IMG/VR virus record: IMGVR_UViG_3300044682_000088
Location: 1 to 29,114 of that record
Source: a virus
DNA length: 29,114 nucleotides
Strand: one strand, 5' to 3'
Below are positions 7,093-14,468 of the stretch, one piece after another (the first letter of the stretch is position 1; every line of letters begins with the position of its first letter). The notes under the pieces were generated by a model, which worked only from the letters and a program-made list of their open reading frames with translations, had not been told where the DNA came from and ran no database searches. A program made the translations under genes and the position numbers.

Positions 7093-7286
7093 ATTTCATC
7101 GAAGTCCTGTTCGACCAAGTCATGACGGCCAAGGGCAACGTGCGCCCGCCGCGCGATCAAGCTGGCGCGCACGCCGCGCTGAAATTCTTGGGGGCTTTGG
7201 AGGCCGAGACCGCCGTCGACCGCAATCTGAGATATGACGCGGCGGCTCCGCCGCGCGCGCTATGGCCGAACGAACCAAATGCCTAG
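7089..7286 (+). CDS. Small phage protein, 65 aa
   Basis: ATG at 7089, preceded by GAGGTGG. The sequence begins MNFIEVLFDQVMTAKGNVRP and continues with a helical ALKFLGALEAETAVDRNL. No known domain is seen. It sits in a chain of overlapping small genes: ATGA with the previous gene, eight bases with the next. Confidence 0.5.
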   Translation: MNFIEVLFDQVMTAKGNVRPPRDQAGAHAALKFLGALEAETAVDRNLRYDAAAPPRALWPNEPNA

Positions 7287-7497
7287 CATCAACGAGCGCG
7301 TCAAATACGTCTCGCCGTACCGCACCGGCACTTACGATGCCGTTGTGACGGCGGTGAATCCCGACGGCACCGTCGCGATAGACGTCTACATGCCTGTCGC
7401 CGTCGGGCGCCGCTACGCAATGGACCTCGAGCCGGTAGTAAGGTTGCGCGGCGTGTCCTATGGCCCCGAAGGGCTGGCGAGGCCGCTGGTGGGCTGA
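7279..7497 (+). CDS. Small beta-rich phage protein, 72 aa
   Basis: ATG at 7279. Alternating hydrophobic residues (RVKYVSPYRTGTYDAVVTAV, then DGTVAIDVYMPVAVGRRYAM) suggest a small beta-barrel, SH3-like in size, as seen in unassigned proteins of phage early regions. An ATG at 7234 in the same frame would give a longer form but overlaps the previous gene heavily. Function is unknown. Confidence 0.5.
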   Translation: MPSINERVKYVSPYRTGTYDAVVTAVNPDGTVAIDVYMPVAVGRRYAMDLEPVVRLRGVSYGPEGLARPLVG

Positions 7498-7560
7498 CAT
7501 GAAAAAACTGCGCAATTATACTGACGAAAGTTGCGCGACGTTTTGTCATCAAGGACATCA

Positions 7561-8148
7561 ATGCCGAAAAAGCCCAAGCCTGACGATTGGTCAACGCCGA
7601 AGAGTTGGCCAGCATCGAAGGTAGAGATGCGCCCACTCTCATGGATCAAGCAATACGAAGGCAATCCGCGGACGCACCCGCCAGCGCAAATCGACCTTTT
7701 AGCGCGGTCAATGCGCGACGACGGCGTGACGATGCCAATCTTGGTGGACGAGGGCGGGATTATCATCGCGGGGCACGGGCGCCGCCTTGCCGCGCTACAA
7801 AACAGCTACGATGAGTTTCCGGTCGTAATCGCATACGGTTGGTCCGACGAGAAGAAGCGCGCCGCAAGGATCAAGGATAATTCATACGGGCTAATGAGCG
7901 GATGGGACAAGGAGCTGCTTCGCGCTGAAATCATCCACCTCCAAGCACTCGACGGCGACCTGCAACTCCTCGGCTTCGGCGACGCCGAGCTGGTACAGTT
8001 CACCACGCTGCCTGGACCGCCAGATCAGTTCCCTGCGGTCGGGGACGTCAATACGAGTTACTGCTGCCCGCGCTGCGGCCACTCTTGGTCTGGCGACCCA
8101 ATGGCCGGCGAGCGGAAGGCCAAGAACAAAAATGCCAAGAAGCGGTGA
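7561..8148 (+). CDS. ParB N-terminal domain protein with C-terminal zinc ribbon
   Basis: 195 aa from ATG 7561, with AAGGA eight bases upstream. Residues 25-110 form a ParB/Srx-type nucleotide-binding domain: PLSWIKQYEGNPRTHP, then DGVTMPILVDEGG and IIAGHGRRLAA, the GHGRR box that contacts nucleotide in ParB relatives. A helical region and YCCPRCGHSW (a CxxC half zinc ribbon) follow, then a basic tail. Phage proteins of this type are commonly found beside DNA methyltransferases. Some are nucleases, while others probably have a DNA-modification role. There is no clear helix-turn-helix like that of plasmid or chromosome ParB. The next gene starts inside its last 17 bases. Confidence 0.75.
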   Translation: MPKKPKPDDWSTPKSWPASKVEMRPLSWIKQYEGNPRTHPPAQIDLLARSMRDDGVTMPILVDEGGIIIAGHGRRLAALQNSYDEFPVVIAYGWSDEKKRAARIKDNSYGLMSGWDKELLRAEIIHLQALDGDLQLLGFGDAELVQFTTLPGPPDQFPAVGDVNTSYCCPRCGHSWSGDPMAGERKAKNKNAKKR

Positions 8149-10222
8149 CCTCGTCGCGGCGTCGCTTTTTGCGGGGGTCGGCGGCAGCAGCTTGGGGTAC
8201 CGCTCGGTCGGCTTCCGCGTCGTCTACGCCAACGAGTTCTCGCCCCACGCCTCGGGCTGCTACGCGCTGAACATGGACCGGGCGACGAAACTCGACGCCA
8301 GCGACGTCCGCGAGGTCAAGGCGGCCGCCTTCGGTGTTGCCAAGGGTGAGTTAGACCTTCTCGACGGCAGCCCGCCGTGCTTTACGGCTGAGGCGCTGAT
8401 CATGACTAAGGCTGGCCTACGGCCGATTACGGACGTTAAGATAGGCGATCTGGTACTTACGCATCGGCTGCGGTGGCGCCGCGTTACCAATACTTCCCAG
8501 CGGCGCGCAGAAACGATCAAGCTCAAGGGCCAAGGTCATCCAGGGCTCGCGACGACGAATGAGCATCCGTTCTGGGTGCGCCAACTCGGTCGAAAGTTTA
8601 ACCGAGCGAAGCGCAGATATGATCGCGCTTTCGGCAACCCAGAATGGATAGGGGCTGGCAAGTTGCGGCCAGACGCGAAGGGTCACCACCAAGGTGGCCG
8701 CGCTTGGTTCTGGTCGGCGCCGTCTGCTTTTCCGAAAGCGCGGGTTCCTTTGATACCGACGCTAAACAAGCGAAGCCATATCTTCAATACGAGTTCGGCG
8801 GCGCTCATGTGGGTTGTCGGCGCGTGGCTTGGGGATGGCTGGCTTCGAACCGGCCCGACATCGGATCATAAGGGGACACGCGGGGAAGTGCTCATTTGCA
8901 GTAGCAAAGCTGAAGCGCCGTGGCTCGAAGCTTCTCTACGCCGTGCCGGTTTGCGGTTTTCATCCAGGGACGAGCGAACTACGCGCCGCTTCGCGATCAT
9001 GAGCAAGCCGTTCGCTATATGGCTTGAGAAGCATTTCGGGAGATACAGCGGCGGTAAGCGTCTTCCAGCATGGGCTTACGGCATGCACCGCGATCTGCGC
9101 GAGGCGCTGCTTTCGGGGTACCGCTTCGCAGACGGGACCGAGGCCGTACAAGTCAGAGGTGGGTGTCCCATTCAGCGGTTCTCAACCGTAAACAAAGGGC
9201 TCGCTATTGGCTTTCGCCTGCTGGCCGGTACGCTCGGTAAATCGGCTACGATTATGTGGAGCGACATGCCGACCAAGAAGAAAATTGAAGGGCGCATCGT
9301 CAACCAGCGCGGCTTTTATCAACTCACGATCTATGATCGCGCTCGAAGTGCTTTCGCTGAAGGCGGCATGTTCTGGGGCAAGATCCGAAGTATCGCCGAA
9401 ACCGGCATCGTTGCGGATGTTTTCAATATCGAGGTCGAGGAAGACAATAGCTACGTCGCTGATGGCATCGTAGTTCATAACTGCCAAGCATTCTCGATGT
9501 CAGGCAAGCGCGCCGAGAACTGGGGCAAGGAGAGGCGCTACGCCCACGGCGCCACGCAACGCAACGAGGACTTGTTCTTCGAGTTCGTCAGGTTGCGCGA
9601 CGAGGCCATGCCGCGCGCGTTCGTGGCGGAGAACGTACCTGGCTTGGTCAAGGGGGTAGCGAAGGGGTACTTCCTCGACATCATGCGGGAGTTGCGGCGC
9701 GGCTACCGCGTCGAGGCCCGCCTCCTCGACGCGCAGTGGCTGGGCGTCCCGCAGGCCAGGCAGCGCTTGGTCTTCGTCGGCATCCGCGACGACCTCGGCA
9801 TGGACCCAGTATTTCCGGAGCCACAGCGGCACCGGATCTCGGTGAAGGAGGCCCTGCCAGGGATAGCGGTCGCTTGGCGCGACCGGCGCGGCGCCTTCGG
9901 CAACAGCGGCGACATGACCAACAAGCCGGCTCCGACCGTCCTCGCGGACAGCGTCGGGACCCATTGGGTCGTCGACGTCGGGTCGACTGAGCGTCGGAAG
10001 ATGACGATCGACGAGCTCAAGGTCGTCTGCGGTTTCCCCCGGGACTACAAGATGGACGGCAGCTACGCCGAGCAATGGAAGGGGCTCGGCAATTGCGTGC
10101 CGCCGCCGATGACGGCCGCCATCGGCGCCGCGCTCAGGGACCGCGTGCTGCTTCCCGCGCGAGCCGCCGCCAGAATCGCCGCGCGCGGGCGACGTTCGAC
10201 GGCGAGTTCCAAAAGTGGCTGA
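8132..10222 (+). CDS. C5-cytosine DNA methyltransferase precursor split by an intein
   Basis: 696 aa precursor; removing the 368-residue intein leaves 328 aa, a normal size for a C5 methyltransferase. Motif I is SLFAGVGGSSLGYRSVG near residue 10. Motif IV is interrupted: the extein reads GSPP, then the intein begins with Cys83, and after the intein the extein resumes CQAFSMSGKR with Cys451. Splicing therefore restores the catalytic PPCQ. Later motifs are AENVPGL (VI), QARQRLVFVG (VIII), LKVVCGFPRDY (IX) and WKGLGNCVPPPM (X). The enzyme methylates cytosine at C5, probably to protect phage DNA. Activity should depend on splicing because both copies of the Cys are splice-junction residues. The 3' end overlaps an antisense uracil-DNA glycosylase-like gene. 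Confidence 0.9.
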   Translation: MPRSGDLVAASLFAGVGGSSLGYRSVGFRVVYANEFSPHASGCYALNMDRATKLDASDVREVKAAAFGVAKGELDLLDGSPPCFTAEALIMTKAGLRPITDVKIGDLVLTHRLRWRRVTNTSQRRAETIKLKGQGHPGLATTNEHPFWVRQLGRKFNRAKRRYDRAFGNPEWIGAGKLRPDAKGHHQGGRAWFWSAPSAFPKARVPLIPTLNKRSHIFNTSSAALMWVVGAWLGDGWLRTGPTSDHKGTRGEVLICSSKAEAPWLEASLRRAGLRFSSRDERTTRRFAIMSKPFAIWLEKHFGRYSGGKRLPAWAYGMHRDLREALLSGYRFADGTEAVQVRGGCPIQRFSTVNKGLAIGFRLLAGTLGKSATIMWSDMPTKKKIEGRIVNQRGFYQLTIYDRARSAFAEGGMFWGKIRSIAETGIVADVFNIEVEEDNSYVADGIVVHNCQAFSMSGKRAENWGKERRYAHGATQRNEDLFFEFVRLRDEAMPRAFVAENVPGLVKGVAKGYFLDIMRELRRGYRVEARLLDAQWLGVPQARQRLVFVGIRDDLGMDPVFPEPQRHRISVKEALPGIAVAWRDRRGAFGNSGDMTNKPAPTVLADSVGTHWVVDVGSTERRKMTIDELKVVCGFPRDYKMDGSYAEQWKGLGNCVPPPMTAAIGAALRDRVLLPARAAARIAARGRRSTASSKSG
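8378..9481 (+). mobile_element. LAGLIDADG intein at the methyltransferase catalytic Cys
   Basis: 368 codons. Block A starts CFTAEALIMTKAGLRPITDV. Block B has GLATTNEHPFWV (the TxxH site). The central endonuclease shows two LAGLIDADG-like motifs, VVGAWLGDGWLR and LLSGYRFADGTEAV. Block F/G is DVFNIEVEEDNSYVADGIVV followed by the terminal His-Asn, with Cys as the +1 residue. All residues needed for class 1 splicing (Cys1, the TxxH His, penultimate His, Asn, +1 Cys) are present. Base composition is less GC-rich than the exteins, consistent with separate origin. The endonuclease probably recognises the empty methyltransferase motif IV site. Confidence 0.9.
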
Positions 10223-10706
10223 TGCCGGAAGGATGCGGGCTGATCGCGAACAGTGGGGGCGATACGTCCCCATTGACCGCGCCAGCGAGTACCTCGCCCT
10301 CGGCTGGATGCCGGCGCCGCCGATCGGCGGTAGCCACGACGAGTACCGGGTTCTGATGGTCTGGACGTGCTGCTGCCGCCGCCGCCGCGAGCGACCACCT
10401 GAGCCAAGGCGCCCTCCAGCCGAACGCGGATGCCACGCCGTTGCCCAGCAGGACGACGCGGCGGTCCAGGCAGCGGCCGGCAAGGGAGCGCGCCAGCGGC
10501 CTTGCCAAGGCCACGGGGAAGCGGTCGCCCTTGCCAATCTTGCCGGGGAACTCGGGCAGGAGGTTCGCCCGCTCGAAGCGGGCGAGGAACTCCTCGAGGT
10601 CGAGGCCGCAGAGGGCGGCCAGCCGCTTCCCCGACGCGCCAGATAGCGGCTCCGAGGGGTCGGTGTTCGGGCCCGGCGCTTGCCCGATTAGAAGTGGCCT
10701 CAGCAT
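10134..10706 (-). CDS. Uracil-DNA glycosylase-superfamily protein
   Basis: 190 aa, ATG at 10706 in a seven-base overlap with the upstream gene. The N-terminus LLIGQAPGPNTDPSEPLSG carries the GQAPG(x)N motif 1 of the UDG superfamily. FPGKIGKGDRFP, RRVVLLGNGVASAFG and ISPHPSGISHFWN (the His-rich motif 2 loop) follow in the expected order. Such enzymes remove uracil or damaged bases; phage members often serve repair or modification. Between AFG and ISPHPSG there is a stretch of roughly 40 residues more than usual, low in complexity, whose antisense reads as a plausible small phage protein. Residues beyond the last motif overlap the methyltransferase 3' end by 89 bases. Confidence 0.7.
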   Translation of the reverse strand: MLRPLLIGQAPGPNTDPSEPLSGASGKRLAALCGLDLEEFLARFERANLLPEFPGKIGKGDRFPVALARPLARSLAGRCLDRRVVLLGNGVASAFGWRAPWLRWSLAAAAAAARPDHQNPVLVVATADRRRRHPAEGEVLAGAVNGDVSPPLFAISPHPSGISHFWNSPSNVARARRFWRRLAREAARGP

Positions 10707-10918
10707 TTCCTCGATTTTGAGTTCTTAGCGCGCTTGTCCAAAAAGTTCTCAAGCGGGTAACGCTCCGCTCGGCTATGAGAAAGAGGGCCGCACTCGCGCT
10801 CTAAGCAGCCGACGCACAGCCATCTTTCTTGCGGTTCGAGTTGGTGCCAAACGTCGATGCCAACGAAGCTAACTCCGCAGAGGTCGCAACAGTCGATTTC
10901 CGTTGTATCGAGCGGCAT
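10700..10918 (-). CDS. Small zinc-finger protein, 72 aa
   Basis: The start is taken at the ATG at 10918 (MPLDTTEID) because GAGGAA lies five bases upstream; an ATG four codons earlier lacks such a site. The protein has two Cys pairs, CDLCG and CVGC (with a further C in ERECG), separated by about 25 residues, the layout of a small treble-clef or zinc-ribbon protein. The C-terminus is basic. It overlaps the UDG-like gene start by seven bases, so the two are probably translated together. Function is unknown. Confidence 0.65.
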   Translation of the reverse strand: MPLDTTEIDCCDLCGVSFVGIDVWHQLEPQERWLCVGCLERECGPLSHSRAERYPLENFLDKRAKNSKSRKC

Positions 10919-10954
10919 TAGGTTCCTCATTTTGGAGCGGCTATTGCGTTAGTT

Positions 10955-10982
10955 AAAAAAGCCGAGGTGGCGCGGTTTTTCT
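10955..10982 (-). terminator. Probable intrinsic terminator after the H1-like gene
   Basis: An A-run plus CCG is followed, after a short loop, by CGG plus a T-run (with one bulged base), so an A/T-flanked hairpin can form in either direction. It lies directly downstream of the minus-strand gene ending at 11001. Confidence 0.4.
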
Positions 10983-11000
10983 TTCCGCACCCCTCCAAGG

Positions 11001-11405
11001 TCAGGCCGCCTCTTTCGCGGCCGCAGGCGCCCTGCCGACGTACCGCTTGGTCGTCTCGACGTACTCGATGTGGTAGCCGAGCTTGTGTCGGGCGGTGAAG
11101 ATCTTGGACCGCAAGGGATGGGCGTCCATCTTGAACTTCTTCTCGATGGCCGACATCTCGACGCCGGCCTCGCCGGCGGCCACGATGAAGTCGCCGATGG
11201 TCGCCGGGCTGCGGTCGACCTTCGCCGCCGTCTTCTTCTGGACCTTGGCCTTGGCGGCCTTCTTGGCGGCCTTCGGCTTCGCCGTCGACTTCGGCTTCTC
11301 CGGTTTCGGCTTGGCGGCCTTCGGCGCCGTCGCCTGCTCGGCCCCTCGGTTTGAGGCCCGTTGCTCGCGCAACTTGCTCTCCTTCGGGCCCAATGGCTTG
11401 TTCAC
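11001..11405 (-). CDS. Histone H1-like Lys/Ala/Pro-rich protein with C-terminal folded domain
   Basis: 134 aa from a GTG at 11405 with GAGGAG upstream; the longer open frame beyond it is not protein-like. Residues about 20-65 are a disordered tail of Lys, Ala and Pro repeats (KAAKPKPEKPKSTAKPKAAK), like bacterial H1/AlgP-type DNA-binding tails. Residues 70-125 form a compact domain (TIGDFIVAAGEAGVEMSAIE, then TARHKLGYHIEYVETTKRYV) that looks like a small winged-helix. A DNA-binding or nucleoid-associated role is inferred from composition. It sits in the minus-strand cluster with a helix-turn-helix gene. Confidence 0.6.
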   Translation of the reverse strand: MNKPLGPKESKLREQRASNRGAEQATAPKAAKPKPEKPKSTAKPKAAKKAAKAKVQKKTAAKVDRSPATIGDFIVAAGEAGVEMSAIEKKFKMDAHPLRSKIFTARHKLGYHIEYVETTKRYVGRAPAAAKEAA

Positions 11406-11419
11406 GTTCGAACTCCTCT

Positions 11420-11770
11420 TCACGCGCCCATTTGCACCGCGAGCCTGCGGCCGATCCCGAACAGGGCGCATTGGTTCAGGACCGGGTCGCCGCAGATCCA
11501 CATCGTCGGCGTCCGCGGCGCGCGCTCGCGCGCGATCGCCTCGAACACGAGGTGGGTGGGCGGCCGGACGACTTGTTCGTCGAGGCTCGCCATGATCTTC
11601 ATCGTCATTATCTCGTGCGGGAGGGCGCGGGCCTTCGGCTTCAGGATTCGATGGATTCCGTAGATGGTCCTGCCGGGGAAGAACTTCGCTATTTCCCGGA
11701 GCTTCATGCTCCGCCGCGCCATCGACCTTACCAACTCCTTGTCCGACTCCGACCACGGCCTGTTGCTCAC
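11420..11770 (-). CDS. Helix-turn-helix (SANT/GcrA-like) small protein
   Basis: 116 aa. The GTG at 11770 is chosen because GGGGAG lies eight bases upstream and protein-like sequence begins there: RPWSESDKELVRSMARRSMK, then LREIAKFFPGRTIYGIHRIL. This is a three-helix DNA-binding unit like SANT/Myb or GcrA N-termini. The remaining part has no known motif, though MWICGDPVLNQCALFG includes two Cys. The first gene of the leftward cluster and a consensus -10 box in front of it suggest an early regulator. A sequence-specific role is inferred. Confidence 0.55.
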   Translation of the reverse strand: MSNRPWSESDKELVRSMARRSMKLREIAKFFPGRTIYGIHRILKPKARALPHEIMTMKIMASLDEQVVRPPTHLVFEAIARERAPRTPTMWICGDPVLNQCALFGIGRRLAVQMGA

Positions 11771-11798
11771 TTTTTCACTCCCCGCGTACAAAGGACTA

Positions 11799-11829
11799 AT
11801 TATATGCACCTTCGCCGCCGCCCCGTCCA
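11799..11829 (-). promoter_or_regulatory. Sigma70-like promoter for the leftward cluster
   Basis: On the minus strand a perfect TATAAT (11804 to 11799) is preceded, 19 bases upstream, by TGGACG (11829 to 11824), a four-of-six match to the -35 box. The transcript would begin near 11792, about 20 bases before the GTG start. A quasi-palindrome (GGGAAA-A-TTTCCC, 11841..11853) lies just upstream and could be an operator. Confidence 0.5.
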
Positions 11830-11930
11830 CGCCCCAGAGGGGGAAAATTTCCCGCCGTGGGGTCTTGCCGCCGCGCCTGGTCGCACGGTAGGGTGATTGA
11901 GAGCAGAATCGCTCGAGAGGAGCATCGAAA

Positions 11931-12158
11931 ATGGCGAAGCATTTGGTGATGGATCGTTCTGGGCACTCCACGATCGAGTTCGACGAGGTCGACGCGAGGC
12001 AGCTCGATGACGCGAACCGGCGGTTCATGGATCTGGTCGGCGAGCAGAAGTTCATCGCTGCGACGCGTCATGCCGGGGAACGCGACTACCAGAAGATCAA
12101 GTCGCCGGACCAGCAGCTCGACGAGACGCTCTTCCTGCCGCACAACGTCGGCGGCTGA
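11931..12158 (+). CDS. Small phage protein, 75 aa
   Basis: ATG at 11931 with GAGAGGAG about ten bases upstream. The protein (HLVMDRSGHSTIEFD, then a helix and TRHAGERDYQKI) shows no known motif. It resembles the class of conserved, uncharacterised phage proteins that begin a structural operon. Its stop overlaps the ATG of the next gene (TGATG), so the pair is translationally coupled. It opens the rightward structural region after the divergent promoter area. Confidence 0.6.
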   Translation: MAKHLVMDRSGHSTIEFDEVDARQLDDANRRFMDLVGEQKFIAATRHAGERDYQKIKSPDQQLDETLFLPHNVGG

Positions 12159-13123
12159 TGGCCATCCCGACCATCGAGGGCGCCGTGCGCGCCCTCGCCC
12201 AAGCGCTCGCGAACAGCGCTGGCTTTCATAGCCAGTTCTGGACCTCGATGGTCAACTCGCTCGCGGCGCTGGTGCAGCCGATTACCGCAGCGCGGGGACG
12301 CCGCGACGAGCCATCGCCGTCGGTCCATTGCGTGGACTTTACGGCGCTCCCCAGCCCGCCGGCGGTGGAGGGGGTGGCCGAGATGATGCAGCAAATCGTC
12401 CAAGCAATGGCCATCCCGGCGGCATTTTTGACTGGCGAGCGGCAACCGGGCCGTCTCGATGCGATGGGGGGTCCTGGCCAGTTCATCTTCGAGAGCGAGG
12501 AGACCACGACACGATCTGGGCTGATTGATAGGCGGGCGACCTTGCGCGAAGTTCTCGGCGCTTGGAATTTCGGTAACAACGCGCTCGTGGTCGAACAGGC
12601 CCTCGGCCAAGGAACTAGGCGGATGGAAATCTTCTTCACTGGATTGGAGCCGAGGCTCGACGCCGGCCGTGTCTATGAGGCCGCCGATGTAGAATCCCTG
12701 CTTGATGCGGCCGTCAGATGGGGGATGACGTTGGAGTATCCCGACGGCATCGGCGGCATCGGGTACGCGCGATACGTCGGCAACCCTCGTTCGCCCAACG
12801 CCGTATATGATGCCGAGAAGAAGGCCTTCGCCCTCCTCAAGGACTGGCTCTCGCCGGAACAGCTTGATCAGTACCAGCGCACCAGCGCCTTCGACGTCAT
12901 CGGCTCGGCGAGCAAGAAGCGGTACCGCGTCACGTCGTCGGACGTCTTCAACGTGGTTGATACCGAAACTTGGCAGGAATACTGCTTCGTGCCCGTCGGC
13001 GCTCCCGCGCGCGGCGACAAGATGCTGGCGCAGAAGATCGCGCTGGAGACCGACGAGGAAGCGGCCCTCGCCGTCGCGCATATAAAGCATTCCCGCGCCA
13101 TGTTGCGCTTCCTCGACATGTGA
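12158..13123 (+). CDS. Unrecognised phage protein, 321 aa
   Basis: Starts at an ATG overlapping the previous stop. Residues 1-30 are helical. Near residue 80 there is MMQQIVQAMAIPAAFLTGE, a helix-loop found in several phage proteins. The C-terminal 90 residues carry a conserved-looking module: DWLSPEQLDQYQRTSAFDVI, then SKKRYRV, NVVDTETWQEYCFVP and DKMLAQKIALETDEEAALAV. That module occurs in phages alone or fused, with no assigned function known to me. A structural or DNA-end role would be a guess. Confidence 0.6.
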   Translation: MAIPTIEGAVRALAQALANSAGFHSQFWTSMVNSLAALVQPITAARGRRDEPSPSVHCVDFTALPSPPAVEGVAEMMQQIVQAMAIPAAFLTGERQPGRLDAMGGPGQFIFESEETTTRSGLIDRRATLREVLGAWNFGNNALVVEQALGQGTRRMEIFFTGLEPRLDAGRVYEAADVESLLDAAVRWGMTLEYPDGIGGIGYARYVGNPRSPNAVYDAEKKAFALLKDWLSPEQLDQYQRTSAFDVIGSASKKRYRVTSSDVFNVVDTETWQEYCFVPVGAPARGDKMLAQKIALETDEEAALAVAHIKHSRAMLRFLDM

Positions 13124-13142
13124 CTGTACACGGAGGTTTGAG

Positions 13143-13649
13143 ATGGACGCCAACGACAAGGCCCACTATGGCATCGCCGCGCTCCTCGTAGTCGGCGTCG
13201 CCTTCCTCGGCTGGCACTGGGCCAAGGACGTCCGCACGCAGGTCAACGTCACGAAGCCTGGCGGGTTCGGCTTCGCTGAGATGGTGCGCGCCAAGGCCAG
13301 CAAGGTGCGCGGTACTTGGCCAGAACTCGGCCAAGACAAGACCGTCAAGCTCGGCGAGGCGCTGAAGGCGGCCGGGCCAGCCAAGGTCGTGATCTTCTGC
13401 CCAGGCGACGCCTGCAAGGCGCTGATGGCGGACATCGACGACGCCTTCCAGATCGCCGGCTGGAGCGACGAGGAGGAGACCAGCCCGCTCGCGGTCGGCG
13501 AGGCCGGCCTGATGATCGGTCCCGATGGGCCGAAGGCCGACGCCCTCAAGGCCGCGCTCGTCGACGTCGGGCTCGCCCCAGTGCGATACGTCCCGGCAAA
13601 TCCGCAGAACGCGGACCTCTACCTCATCATCGGCAAGAAGCCGCGATGA
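13143..13649 (+). CDS. Membrane-anchored phage protein, 168 aa
   Basis: ATG at 13143 with a GGAGG site. Residues 9-26 form one N-terminal transmembrane helix (YGIAALLVVGVAFLGWHW). The rest is soluble with two Cys (IFCPGDACKALMADIDDAF) and a pattern resembling a small alpha/beta domain (GLMIGPDGPKADALKAAL; LYLIIGKK at the end). Paired Cys near CPGDAC suggest a periplasmic disulfide if the N-terminus is an anchor. I recognise it only as a conserved phage protein. Confidence 0.6.
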   Translation: MDANDKAHYGIAALLVVGVAFLGWHWAKDVRTQVNVTKPGGFGFAEMVRAKASKVRGTWPELGQDKTVKLGEALKAAGPAKVVIFCPGDACKALMADIDDAFQIAGWSDEEETSPLAVGEAGLMIGPDGPKADALKAALVDVGLAPVRYVPANPQNADLYLIIGKKPR

Positions 13650-13719
13650 GCGTCATACCGCAGGTCTCGCACCGCGAAGGGGTAGCATTTCCGAACCTAT
13701 TTTCCTAAAGTGAACCGCC

Positions 13720-14256
13720 ATGACCCAACCCGTCGCCCAGAAGCGCAAGCCAGGACCCCCGAAAGGGGTGCGCCACGCCGGCCGCCAGAAGGGCATCAAG
13801 AACAAGGCGACCATCGAGCGCGAGCAGCGCCTGCTCGACGAGTTGCGCGGCAAGGCGGCAAGGCTGACCCCGCAGGTCTGGGCCAAGGACGCCCTCGAGG
13901 ACCTGATCCCGGCCGCGCAGAACTTGGTCGACTCCGTCAGGAGCGTGGTCGCCAACCTTCAGAGGCTCGCCTTCGCCGACCTCCAAGCCGGGAGGATCAC
14001 GAAGAAGCTGGACAAGCTCAAGGAGTGGTCGGCCCTCCTGAAGGAGACCGAGGTGGCGGCATCGCTGATCATGTCGCGCGCCGGCGACTTCCAGAGCCCG
14101 AAGCCGCAGCGCATCATGGTCGGCATCGGGATCGGCATGCTGGGCGGTGCCCAAGAGGCGCTGCCCCCGCCGACCGACGACGGAAACGTGGTCCAGATCG
14201 ACGACCCCGTGGCGGCGTCGCGGGTCTACCAGCGGTTCGTGCAGAGGGCGGCATGA
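13720..14256 (+). CDS. Probable terminase small subunit
   Basis: 178 aa. Basic N-terminus KPGPPKGVRHAGRQKGIKNK, followed by helices with ERE, LLDELRGKAARL and an amphipathic helix near RITKKLDKLKEWSALLKE. A basic, Gly/Lys-rich start leading to helices, two genes before the large terminase, is typical of small terminase or DNA-recognition proteins of this phage type. The assignment rests on position and composition; no diagnostic motif is visible. Its stop overlaps the next ATG (ATGA). Confidence 0.5.
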   Translation: MTQPVAQKRKPGPPKGVRHAGRQKGIKNKATIEREQRLLDELRGKAARLTPQVWAKDALEDLIPAAQNLVDSVRSVVANLQRLAFADLQAGRITKKLDKLKEWSALLKETEVAASLIMSRAGDFQSPKPQRIMVGIGIGMLGGAQEALPPPTDDGNVVQIDDPVAASRVYQRFVQRAA

Positions 14257-14468
14257 TAGACATCATCGGCATCGTGGTCGCCACCATCATCTGTTGCGCG
14301 GCGATCTACTTGGTAGATCGGAGGCCGCGCTATCTCATCCGCGTCGGCGATGTGGAGATCGGCGCCCATACTTTGGCTGAACTGCGGGAACTCTGCCGGG
14401 AGCAGCGTGAGCAAAATGAGCGCAACGAAAAAGAGATGGACGAGGCGCTCGAACTCCTAGAGCCGTAA
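14253..14468 (+). CDS. Small membrane protein with coiled coil, 71 aa
   Basis: Starts in an ATGA overlap with the small-terminase candidate and ends in a TAATG overlap with the large terminase. Residues 2-20 form a transmembrane helix (IDIIGIVVATIICCAAIYLV). Residues 45-70 are a charged coiled coil (LRELCREQREQNERNEKEMD). Such small anchors occur in phage packaging operons; function unknown. Confidence 0.55.
   Translation: MIDIIGIVVATIICCAAIYLVDRRPRYLIRVGDVEIGAHTLAELRELCREQREQNERNEKEMDEALELLEP

Noticed and set aside
7510-7536. GCGCAA/TTGCGC hairpin before the ParB-domain gene
   Set aside because: Six-base arms with a 15-base loop and no T-tract are too weak to call a terminator or operator.
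8837-8860. GGCTTCGAACCGGC resembles a tRNA T-arm
   Set aside because: It lies in the intein coding sequence, and no acceptor, D or anticodon arms can be drawn around it.
10222-10356. 44-codon plus-strand ORF in a TGATG overlap after the intein-bearing methyltransferase
   Set aside because: Residues are Ser/Pro/Arg-rich and not protein-like; the frame starting at 10233 reads better but lacks a nearby stop codon, so it is given only as a finding.
13646-13708. 20-codon ORF in an ATGA overlap before the small terminase candidate
   Set aside because: Too short and without a second line of support.
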